From JAXLYX01 sp046351215 (GTDB lineage Bacteria > Myxococcota_A > Polyangia > Polyangiales > Houyiibacteriaceae), in assembly GCA_046351215.1 (NCBI GenBank), contig JAXLYX010000017.1:1-64000 (forward strand): a DNA stretch of 64,000 bases, read 5' to 3'. This document shows, piece after piece, positions 57,516 to 64,000 of the stretch. The notes beneath the pieces are model-generated. The model made no database searches. It worked only from the letters and a program-made list of their open reading frames with translations, and was not told the origin of the DNA. Made by a program: the position numbers and the translations under genes. The number at the start of each line of letters is the position of its first letter. Within the stretch, counting starts at the first letter, position 1.

Positions 57516-58487
57516 TCAGTACGTCACGCCGACGCCGACGTCGACCGCCCATTGCTGCGGCATCTTGGGGTTCGGGCTCCCGTTCACGGCGTCGAGGCCC
57601 CGCGAGGGATCGCCGAGGTCGTAGCGGAACGCGCCCGTGAGCTGGAAATGCAGGTACTGGATCTGGAAGCCGGCCGCGATGCGCGGATGCCAGGCGCGGA
57701 TCTTGTCGAAGACGTAGAGGTTCGCGCCGGTGTCGTTGTCGGTGACGCTCCCGGGCGAGAGGTCCACGACGCCGCTGTCGACGATCGTCCAGACCATCTG
57801 ACCGGCGACGAAGGGCGTGAGCCAGAGGGTGCGTCCGAGGACGAAGCCCTTCGAGAGGATCACGTCGGCCGTCGGTACGGTCATGGTGAAGCCGCGCGTC
57901 CCGGTGATTCCGGTGACCGTGCCGCGCACGGCGAGATCCGGGAGGAAGGCCGCTCCGCCGCGGCGGAAGCCCTCGAGCAGCGACCACTTCAGCTCGAACC
58001 CCCAGAGCCAGTTGCTCGTGTGGACGAGACGGCCGACGCTCGCGCCGAGCTCGAAGCCGAAGGGGAGGCCCTTGCGCGTCGCGATCCGGAACGCGGGAAG
58101 GCGCGACTCGGAGTAGAGGTTGCCCTGCTCGTACGTGGCGGACGAGCCGCCGTCGGTGCCGAGCGACCAGTAGTTCCGGGCGGCCTGCGTCGACGGCCCG
58201 TGGATGCTCGTCACGCTGCTCTCGAGGCCGACGTAGAAATGGCGGTAGCCGAGCGTTCGCGCCGGCGAGAGCACGGGATGGGCGACCACGTTCCCGAGCT
58301 GGAGCATGAGCCGCTGGTAGTTCGCCTCGTCCCCGACGCAGGTGGGGACGGAGCCGTCGGCCGGGCATTGGCCCATGCCGTCCACCCCGAGACGCGAGAG
58401 CGTCACGTCCATCGGATCGGCGGCAGCCCGCGGGGCGACCGCGAGCACGGCGAGCAGAGCCGCCGAGGCGAAGTACTTCGTGCGCAT
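57516..58487 (-). CDS. Outer-membrane beta-barrel protein
   Basis: 323 aa. A Sec signal peptide (AVAPRAAA-DP) is followed by alternating amphipathic strands (RHFYVGLESSVTS, GFELGASVGRLVH, LWLTPFVAGQMVW) and ends in VGVGVTY. The final aromatic residue is the classic BAM signal of an outer-membrane barrel. Pore or transport substrate unknown. It is on the same strand as the unknown membrane protein gene. Confidence 0.8.
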   Translation of the reverse strand: MRTKYFASAALLAVLAVAPRAAADPMDVTLSRLGVDGMGQCPADGSVPTCVGDEANYQRLMLQLGNVVAHPVLSPARTLGYRHFYVGLESSVTSIHGPSTQAARNYWSLGTDGGSSATYEQGNLYSESRLPAFRIATRKGLPFGFELGASVGRLVHTSNWLWGFELKWSLLEGFRRGGAAFLPDLAVRGTVTGITGTRGFTMTVPTADVILSKGFVLGRTLWLTPFVAGQMVWTIVDSGVVDLSPGSVTDNDTGANLYVFDKIRAWHPRIAAGFQIQYLHFQLTGAFRYDLGDPSRGLDAVNGSPNPKMPQQWAVDVGVGVTY

Positions 58488-58553
58488 ACGGGAGGGGACG
58501 TCTCCGGCCCCGACGCTATCGGCTCCCGTCCTCGGGAGTCAAGCACGGCCGCC

Positions 58554-58582
58554 TTGCCCGGAGCGCGTGGCCGCCTTATCCA
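58554..58582 (+). promoter_or_regulatory. Candidate trmL promoter
   Basis: TTGCCC (58554-58559), 17 bp, TATCCA (58577-58582), then 7 nt and the ATG at 58590. Confidence 0.5.
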
Positions 58583-58589
58583 CCGCGCC

Positions 58590-59102
58590 ATGCCCAGTGG
58601 CCCGAAGCTCCGCGCCGAGCCGATGGAGACCCCGTTCCGCGTCGTCCTGGTGGAGCCCGAGATCCCTCCCAACACCGGCTCCGTCGCCCGGACCTGCGCC
58701 GCCACCCGCTGCCCGCTGCACCTCGTCGGCAAGCTCGGCTTCCGCATCGACGAGCAGAGCGTGCGACGCGCCGGGCTCGACTACTGGCACCTCGTCGACG
58801 TCCACGTGCACCCGGATCTCCCCGATTTCGAGGCGAAATTCCCGAGCGCGAGGCTCCACCTCTTCAGCGCGAACGCGACCCGCAGCTACCTCGAGGCCGA
58901 CTTCCGGCCGGGCGACGCCCTCGTCTTCGGCAAGGAGTCGGTCGGCCTGCCGGAAGCGCTCCTCGCGGCCCATCCGGACCGCGTCTGGGGCATCCCCACG
59001 CTCGGGGCCGTCCGGAGCCTCAACCTCTCGAATGCCGTGTCGATCGTCCTCTACGACGCCCTGCGCCGGCAGGGGGTCCTCGACCGCACGTTCGTGGGCT
59101 GA
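58590..59102 (+). CDS. trmL: tRNA (cytidine(34)-2'-O)-methyltransferase
   Basis: 170 aa SPOUT-fold enzyme that methylates the wobble base of tRNA-Leu. Trefoil-knot motifs PEIPPNTGSVARTCAAT, LVFGKESVGLPEALL and IPTLGAVRSLNLSNAVSIVLYDALRR. A promoter-like pair 7 nt upstream favours the ATG at 58590; the ATG at 58623 gives the family-typical length and is the alternative. Confidence 0.92.
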   Translation: MPSGPKLRAEPMETPFRVVLVEPEIPPNTGSVARTCAATRCPLHLVGKLGFRIDEQSVRRAGLDYWHLVDVHVHPDLPDFEAKFPSARLHLFSANATRSYLEADFRPGDALVFGKESVGLPEALLAAHPDRVWGIPTLGAVRSLNLSNAVSIVLYDALRRQGVLDRTFVG

Positions 59103-59122
59103 CTCACAGGCGCGCCCGGTCC

Positions 59123-59150
59123 TTGACCCTGGGCGGTTCCGGTGCAGGCT
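59123..59150 (+). promoter_or_regulatory. Candidate promoter of the M23 peptidase gene
   Basis: TTGACC (59123-59128), 16 bp, CAGGCT (59145-59150), 8 nt, ATG at 59159. Confidence 0.45.
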
Positions 59151-59158
59151 GGCCGGCC

Positions 59159-60211
59159 ATGGTCCGAGGCAATCGAGACAGGGCGAGCCGGGTCGTCGCG
59201 AGCGCGATCGCGACCGCGGTCGTCGCGACCTTCCTGGTCTCGACGGGCCCCTACGCCGCGGCGGACGAGCCGCTCGTCGAGGTGGAGGACGGCTGCACGG
59301 GCAACGTCGTGCGGATCCCGGCCTCCGAGCTCGGCCCTCCCCCCTCCGTCGCGACCGCGGCGGCCGAGGCGCCGCCTCCCGACGGCACCGCCCGCCCCGA
59401 CGTCCCGCCCACCCGGTGGATGGCCGGCCGGACCCAGTGCCGACGCTACCGGACCCGCCGCTATTGCGACGGGCCGCTGCGGGTGCCCGAGCCCTACGGC
59501 CCGGAGAACGACCTCGCCCGGAGGCTCGGCCTCGGCAGCCACACGGCCGGCGGCCGCGCGCTCGAAGGAACGCCCCCGCCCGCGTGGATGGAGGCCGTCC
59601 GGGGTCTAAGGGCCCCGTCGCGCCTCAAGTGGCCCGTGGACGGCGGCTCGGTCCTGCGTGGCCTCAAGCGGGGCTCGAAGATCCGCGTCCGGGTCCCTCC
59701 CCGTCGCCGGGGGGGGCGCGCTCGCGTGACCTACCGCGTGAAGCCCCCCCACCGAGGCGTCGACATCGGCGCCTCGCCGGGCACCCACGTCTTCGCGATC
59801 GAGGACGGCCTCGTCATCTACGCCAAGAACGAGATGCGCGGGTACGGCAACGTCGTGGTGGTGCTGCACTCCGACGAGAGCATCAGCCTCTACGCCCACC
59901 TCCGGGCCGGCTGGGTCTTCCCCGGGCAGATCGTCCGGCGGGGCCAGGTCCTCGGCGAGGTCGGGGAGACGGGCCTCGCCCGCGGCCCCCACCTGCACTT
60001 CGAGTGGAGGCTCCACGGCCGCCCGCTCGATCCCCTGCCGCACTTCGTCGAGCGGCCCCGCGGCCGTCGCCCGGATCGCGAGACCGCGGCCGCCGAGCCC
60101 CCGGAAACGACCGAGCCGGAGGTGGCGCCGCCGTCCGCGGAGCCCGCAGAGGGCGAGGCCGAGCCCGCCGACGTAGAGGAAACGCCCGACGACGCGGATT
60201 TCGACCTCTGA
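59159..60211 (+). CDS. M23-family metallopeptidase (LytM)
   Basis: 350 aa. A signal sequence (ATAVVATFLVSTGPYAAA) is followed by a Pro-rich region and an M23 domain with HRGVDIGA and HLHFEW zinc ligands, which cleaves peptidoglycan peptides. An Arg-rich KRGSKIRVRVPPRRRGG segment precedes the domain. The tail after the domain is rich in Glu/Pro. The ATG at 59159 is preferred because a -35/-10 pair stands in front of it. Confidence 0.9.
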   Translation: MVRGNRDRASRVVASAIATAVVATFLVSTGPYAAADEPLVEVEDGCTGNVVRIPASELGPPPSVATAAAEAPPPDGTARPDVPPTRWMAGRTQCRRYRTRRYCDGPLRVPEPYGPENDLARRLGLGSHTAGGRALEGTPPPAWMEAVRGLRAPSRLKWPVDGGSVLRGLKRGSKIRVRVPPRRRGGRARVTYRVKPPHRGVDIGASPGTHVFAIEDGLVIYAKNEMRGYGNVVVVLHSDESISLYAHLRAGWVFPGQIVRRGQVLGEVGETGLARGPHLHFEWRLHGRPLDPLPHFVERPRGRRPDRETAAAEPPETTEPEVAPPSAEPAEGEAEPADVEETPDDADFDL

Positions 60212-60408
60212 GCGCTCGCTGGTGTGAACCGGGATTCCGCCTCGTGCGTCGAAGACCGTGAACGCGAGTTGACGTTCCTCGGCTGTCGGGGGCAAGGTGA
60301 CGGCGGAATCCGCTTTCTCCAGGCCCCTCCCAGGGGTCCAAGAGGGTGGCATGCTTCTCGCACCACCCCGTGGCGACGAGGCGTCCAACCGGACCCGAGG
60401 AGTGCCCC

Positions 60409-61287
60409 ATGCGTAGCCGCCTGCTTGTATCGATGGTCCTGCCCTTCTTCACCCTGCTCGGGGGATGCCCGGTCTGGGGAAGCACGGGCGGCGGGGGTGG
60501 CGGCACCTCCGGCTGTCGCACGAACGGCGACTGCGCCTCCGCGACCTACTGCAACCCGACGACGCGCAAATGCGATTCGTCGATCGTCTGCGCGACCGAC
60601 GCAGCCTGCCCGACCGGCCAGGTCTGCGACTACCGCAGCACCTGCGTGCCGCAGACGCCGCCGCAGTGTCGCGGCAATTCCGACTGCACCGGCAGCCAGC
60701 TCTGCATCGAGGGCTACTGCCGTGACGCGTCGACCGAGGTCTGCCAGTTCAACTACGAGTGCGCGGGCGGTCGCCTCTGCGTGAACAGCACCTGCGTGGC
60801 CCAGTGCACGAGCGATGCGAGCTGCGGCTCGGGCCAGAAGTGCGACACCACGGCGCACTACTGCGTCACCGATCCGACCGAGTGCACGACGAGCGCGGAT
60901 TGCTCGAGCCACCGTCACTGCGTCCAGGGTCGGTGCCTCCAGGACTGCACGGGCAGCTCGAGCTGCTCGAACTCGGTCGACGCATGCCAGACGTCGAACT
61001 CCGACTACTTCTGCCGCCCCGAGTGGAACCCGCGCGCCTTCTGCTCGAACAACACCCAGTGCACCTCGCCCTCGGTCTGCGACCTCACGGACCACGTCTG
61101 CCGCATCCCGTGCACGTACAACGCCGGCAGCAACGCCGACGACGTCTTCTGCATGCAGAACGACGCGCAGCTCGTCTCCTGCGGCAGCGACGGCTACTGC
61201 CACACGCAGCACGAGCTGAGCCCGACCTGCGCTACGCAGTCGAATTGCGCCTCGGGTCAGAGCTGCGTCGACGGCATCTGCCAGTGA
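60409..61287 (+). CDS. Cysteine-rich lipoprotein
   Basis: 292 aa. The lipobox ends at C20 (TLLGGC). The mature part is a repeat of short Cys-rich modules with the pattern C-x(4-6)-C-x(5-7)-C-x(3-6)-C and many Gly/Ser/Asn, for example CRTNGDCASATYCNP and CTTSADCSSHRHCVQGRC. This is similar to Dickkopf or EB-like modules seen in myxobacterial surface proteins. A GAGGAG stands 7 nt before the ATG. Function unknown. Confidence 0.75.
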   Translation: MRSRLLVSMVLPFFTLLGGCPVWGSTGGGGGGTSGCRTNGDCASATYCNPTTRKCDSSIVCATDAACPTGQVCDYRSTCVPQTPPQCRGNSDCTGSQLCIEGYCRDASTEVCQFNYECAGGRLCVNSTCVAQCTSDASCGSGQKCDTTAHYCVTDPTECTTSADCSSHRHCVQGRCLQDCTGSSSCSNSVDACQTSNSDYFCRPEWNPRAFCSNNTQCTSPSVCDLTDHVCRIPCTYNAGSNADDVFCMQNDAQLVSCGSDGYCHTQHELSPTCATQSNCASGQSCVDGICQ

Positions 61288-61371
61288 GCCTTCGCGAGGC
61301 TCGCGGATGAGAGCGTCGTGCCCCTGCACGGCGCTCTTCCGCTTCCGTCCCTCCCGAGGCATCGTCCGTCC

Positions 61372-61932
61372 ATGGCGACCGCGTGTCCGAAGTGTCGAGC
61401 CCCCTCGCTCGTCCGAGTCCACCCCGAAGCCCCCGGCACGGTGCTGCGCTGCGAGCGTTGCCACGGGCATTGGCTCTCCGCCGAGGCCGTGAAGGGCTTC
61501 GGCGAGGTCGTCGACGTCCGCCTCACGGATCGCCCGGTGGAGAGCACCCGCGAGAAGGATCGCCAGACGGGCCTCTGCCCCGAGGGCCACGGGATCCTGA
61601 GGCGCGCCCGCGTCGAGGCCAGGGACGGCGACTTCCACCTCGAGCGCTGCCAGGCCTGCCGAGGCGTGTTCTTCGACGCCGGCGAGCTCACGACGCTCGC
61701 GACGATGCACGTCCTCGGCCAGCTCGATCGCTACTTCGATCCGGACGCGACCCGGGAGGAGCGGAGGGCGCGCGTGCGGGAGCACCTCGACGCCGACGTG
61801 AAGGCCACGTTCGGCGAGGCGGTCTTCCTCGAGCTCGAGGATCTCGTGAGCCGCCTCGACGAGCATCCGAAGCGCTCGATGGCGCTCGCCTGGCTGACCG
61901 ACCGTCTGACGAACGCCGGAGAAGACGAATGA
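61372..61932 (+). CDS. Zinc-ribbon protein (zf-TFIIB-like)
   Basis: 186 aa. Two zinc-ribbon segments: CPKCRAPSLVRV...RCERCHGHWL and CPEGHG...LERCQACRGVFFDAGEL, the second with the ...CxxCRGxFFD signature of the zf-TFIIB-like family. The rest is helical. It overlaps the next gene by ATGA (61929-61932), so it is co-translated with the FMN enzyme. Role unknown. Confidence 0.85.
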   Translation: MATACPKCRAPSLVRVHPEAPGTVLRCERCHGHWLSAEAVKGFGEVVDVRLTDRPVESTREKDRQTGLCPEGHGILRRARVEARDGDFHLERCQACRGVFFDAGELTTLATMHVLGQLDRYFDPDATREERRARVREHLDADVKATFGEAVFLELEDLVSRLDEHPKRSMALAWLTDRLTNAGEDE

Positions 61933-63125
61933 CCCGGGCCCCCGATCGCTCCCTCGACCTCCTCCCGGCGACCCTCGGCGACTATCGGGAGCGCGCGCGG
62001 GCCAAGCTGCCCCGCCAGCTCTTCGACTACATCGACGGCGGCGCCTACGACGAGGCGACGATGCGGGCGAACGTCGCGGACCTCCGCGACGTCCTGCTCC
62101 GGCAGCGGGTGCTCCGGGACGTCTCGCAGCTCTCGCTCGGGACGACCGTCCTCGGAGAGGAGCTCTCGATGCCCCTCGTGCTCGCGCCCGTCGGGCTCGC
62201 CGGCATGTTCGCCCCGCGGGCCGAGGTGCAGGCGGCCCGCGCCGCCGAGCAGGCCGGCATCCGCTTCTGCGAGTCGACCGTGTCGATCTGCTCGCTCGAG
62301 GAGGTCCGAGCGGCGACGACGGCGCCCTTCTGGTTCCAGCTCTACGTGATGCGCGATCGCGGCTACGCGAAGGAGCTGATGCAGCGCGCGGTCGCCGCTG
62401 GCTGCACGACGCTCCTGCTCACGGTGGACCTCGCCGTGGTCGGCGCGCGGTACCGCGACACGCGCAACGGCATGACGGAAGCCCTCTCCCTCGCCGGCTC
62501 GCTGCGCCGCGCGCTCGACCTCGCCTCGCATCCGGCGTGGATCCGCGAGACCGCCCTCGGCGGTCGCCCGCTCGTCTTCGGCAACCTCACGAAGGCGGTG
62601 CCCGGCGCCCGCAACCCGACCGACTTCCGCAAATGGGTCGACGGGCAATTCGATCCGGCGGTCACCTGGAAGGACATCGAGTGGGTCCGCGCGAGCTTCC
62701 CGGGGAAGGTCGTGCTGAAGGGCATCCTCGACGCGGACGACGCGCGCGAGGCGGTCGCCGTCGGAGCCGACGGCGTCGTCGTCTCGAACCACGGCGGAAG
62801 GCAGCTCGACGCCGTGCCCTCGACCACGCGGGCCCTCCCGCCCGTCGTCGACGCCGTCGGTGAGAGGATCCCCGTCCTCGTCGACGGAGGCATCCGGAGC
62901 GGCCTCGACGTCGTGAAGGCCCTCGCGCTCGGAGCGAAGGCCTGCCTCGTCGGACGTCCGTGGGCCTACGCCGTCGCCGCACGCGGAGAAGCGGGCGTCG
63001 CGCACATCCTCTCGATCGTGAAGAAGGAGATGGAGGTGGCGATGGCGCTCACGGGCGTCACCGACGTACGCGCGCTCGGCCCCGATGCGCTCTTCCGCCC
63101 GGGGACGACGGCGGGGAATCGCTGA
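61929..63125 (+). CDS. FMN-dependent alpha-hydroxy acid dehydrogenase (LldD-like)
   Basis: 398 aa TIM barrel that oxidises an alpha-hydroxy acid, probably L-lactate. It has FDYIDGGAYDEATMRAN at the start, LAPVGLAGMF, QLYVMRDRGY, the active-site histidine and arginine in SNHGGRQLD, and the FMN phosphate loop VLVDGGIRSGLDVVKALALGA. Substrate cannot be fixed from sequence; lactate, mandelate and glycolate enzymes share these motifs. Its start is the ATG overlapping the zinc-ribbon gene stop (ATGA). Confidence 0.92.
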   Translation: MTRAPDRSLDLLPATLGDYRERARAKLPRQLFDYIDGGAYDEATMRANVADLRDVLLRQRVLRDVSQLSLGTTVLGEELSMPLVLAPVGLAGMFAPRAEVQAARAAEQAGIRFCESTVSICSLEEVRAATTAPFWFQLYVMRDRGYAKELMQRAVAAGCTTLLLTVDLAVVGARYRDTRNGMTEALSLAGSLRRALDLASHPAWIRETALGGRPLVFGNLTKAVPGARNPTDFRKWVDGQFDPAVTWKDIEWVRASFPGKVVLKGILDADDAREAVAVGADGVVVSNHGGRQLDAVPSTTRALPPVVDAVGERIPVLVDGGIRSGLDVVKALALGAKACLVGRPWAYAVAARGEAGVAHILSIVKKEMEVAMALTGVTDVRALGPDALFRPGTTAGNR

Positions 63126-63151
63126 GGCGATCGAGGGGTTCCTCCTCCACG

Positions 63152-63802
63152 ATGCACCTCGTCCTCCTCCACGCGCTCGCCCGCACCGGGCGCTCGATGC
63201 GGCCGCTCGGTCGGGCCCTCGAAGGCGCGGGCCATACCGTCGACGTCGTGCCCTATCCCTCGCGCGCGCGTCCGCTCGAGGGCCTCGCGGAGCACGTGCT
63301 CGACCGCCTCGAACGCACGGGCGTCCGAGGGGCCGGCGACGGGCTCGGCTTCGTCGGTCATTCGATGGGCGGCGTCGTGTACCGTTCGCTGCGCCTCGTC
63401 GACCCCGACTTCCGCTGCGGCCGCAGCGTGCTCCTCGGCTCGCCGGCGGCCGGCTCCCTCGTCGCCGAGACGCTGGCCCGGCTCCCCCCCGTGCGATGGG
63501 CCTACGGCCTGGCGCTGCCCGAGCTCGAACGACGACGCGTCGACGCCCTCCCGGAGTTCCCCGGACCGACCGGCTGCATCGCGGGAACCCATGCCTCGCC
63601 GCTCGTGCCCGCGTCCTGGGTGCTCCGGCTCGTCGCGCCCGGCGAGCCCTCGGACTCGACCGTCCTCGTGCGGGAGGCGCTCCATCCCGCGGCGGCGGAC
63701 CACGCGACCGTGCATGCCTCCCACACGTTCCTCCCGTCGAACGCCGAGGTCACGGAGCTCGTGCTCCGCTTCCTCGCCCACGGCAGCTTCACCGCGCGCT
63801 GA
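63152..63802 (+). CDS. Alpha/beta hydrolase
   Basis: 216 aa. HLVLLHALARTGRSM gives the oxyanion region, VGHSMGG the nucleophile elbow, and a late histidine (ASHTFLPSN) may complete the triad. Lipase or acylhydrolase type, substrate unknown. The ATG at 63152 follows the FMN enzyme by 26 bp. Confidence 0.85.
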   Translation: MHLVLLHALARTGRSMRPLGRALEGAGHTVDVVPYPSRARPLEGLAEHVLDRLERTGVRGAGDGLGFVGHSMGGVVYRSLRLVDPDFRCGRSVLLGSPAAGSLVAETLARLPPVRWAYGLALPELERRRVDALPEFPGPTGCIAGTHASPLVPASWVLRLVAPGEPSDSTVLVREALHPAAADHATVHASHTFLPSNAEVTELVLRFLAHGSFTAR

Positions 63803-63805
63803 GCC

Positions 63806-64000
63806 TCAGGCGTCGATGCAGGCCTGGACCGCTTCCTCGACGGTGTAGGCCGGCACGAAGCCGAGCTGCTCGCGAGCCCGCGTGTCGTCGACCATGCAGA
63901 CGTAGCGGACGTGATCGAGCTCCGGCGAAGGGAAGCTCGAGAGGCGGAAGCGGAACGCCTGCGCGATCGCCGCCTGGAGCAGCGGGCCCGGCACGGGCGT
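63806..64000 (-). CDS. NAD-dependent epimerase/dehydratase-like protein, 3' end only
   Basis: Only the last about 64 codons lie in the window; the 5' part continues beyond 64000. The sequence VDDTRAREQLGFVPAYTVEEAVQACIDA matches the C-terminal end of extended SDR epimerases, where a D-x-x-x-A-R-E-x-L-G-F-x-P motif precedes the last helix. Substrate and start cannot be judged. It converges with the hydrolase gene, 3 bp apart. Confidence 0.75.
   Translation of the reverse strand, partial: TPVPGPLLQAAIAQAFRFRLSSFPSPELDHVRYVCMVDDTRAREQLGFVPAYTVEEAVQACIDA

Overview
The window looks like a chromosomal segment from a very G+C-rich predatory or soil myxobacterium (Myxococcota, probably Polyangia and possibly Sandaracinus-like). 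That placement is inferred from five things: two FHA-domain sigma-54 activators, a Ser/Thr kinase in an operon with lipoproteins, Asp/Gly-rich 'DAG/DGG' spacers in lipoproteins, a MYXO-CTERM-like tail, and the overall codon bias. No marker gene fixes the genus.

Layout. Positions 1-11.4 kb form an accessory, defence-type block. It holds a Type I restriction-modification operon (hsdM-hsdS-hsdR, minus strand), a nine-repeat surface lipoprotein, and an XRE-ImmA/PIN toxin-antitoxin-like pair driven from a 45-bp palindrome that contains a complete promoter. The block ends at the 3' end of a tRNA-Arg(CCG) gene. From 11.6 to 21 kb come ComEC, a small lipoprotein, a HemJ/CopD-like membrane protein, a GNAT-like protein, an esterase-extensin fusion and an L,D-transpeptidase. 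From 21 to 34 kb come an intact P-type-ATPase-like protein that has lost its catalytic motifs, argH-lysA, a three-FHA ABC exporter, an acetate kinase-PduL fusion, an acyl-CoA synthetase, a FabH-like synthase and a CoA-binding protein. From 34 to 42 kb come a canonical CopA, a MYXO-CTERM-like small protein, mtnA-gatB, an AraC regulator and a REC-GAF-GGDEF protein. From 42.5 to 50 kb lies a signalling unit with four overlapping genes (two lipoproteins, an FHA-sigma54 activator and a Ser/Thr kinase), flanked by another lipoprotein and a beta-propeller lipoprotein. From 50 to 64 kb come gatCA, a second FHA-sigma54 activator, a homocysteine methyltransferase, a sensor histidine kinase, an outer-membrane barrel, TrmL, an M23 peptidase, a Cys-rich lipoprotein, a zinc-ribbon protein with an LldD-type FMN enzyme, a hydrolase, and the 3' end of an epimerase-like gene.

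How the genes work together. Housekeeping metabolism (argH-lysA, mtnA, gatCAB, AckA-PduL) is interleaved with phospho-signalling (FHA modules that could read Ser/Thr phosphorylation, one of them overlapping a kinase gene) and envelope proteins. Many first genes have a TANNNT box ending 6-12 nt before the start codon and no Shine-Dalgarno sequence, which points to frequent leaderless or near-leaderless transcripts. Operon heads with a clear GGAGG form a second class. The strongest candidates for undescribed biology are the pseudo-P-type ATPase, the leaderless promoter pattern, the palindromic promoter of the ImmA/PIN module, the AckA-PduL fusion, and a 16-bp palindrome found once on each side of the kinase operon.
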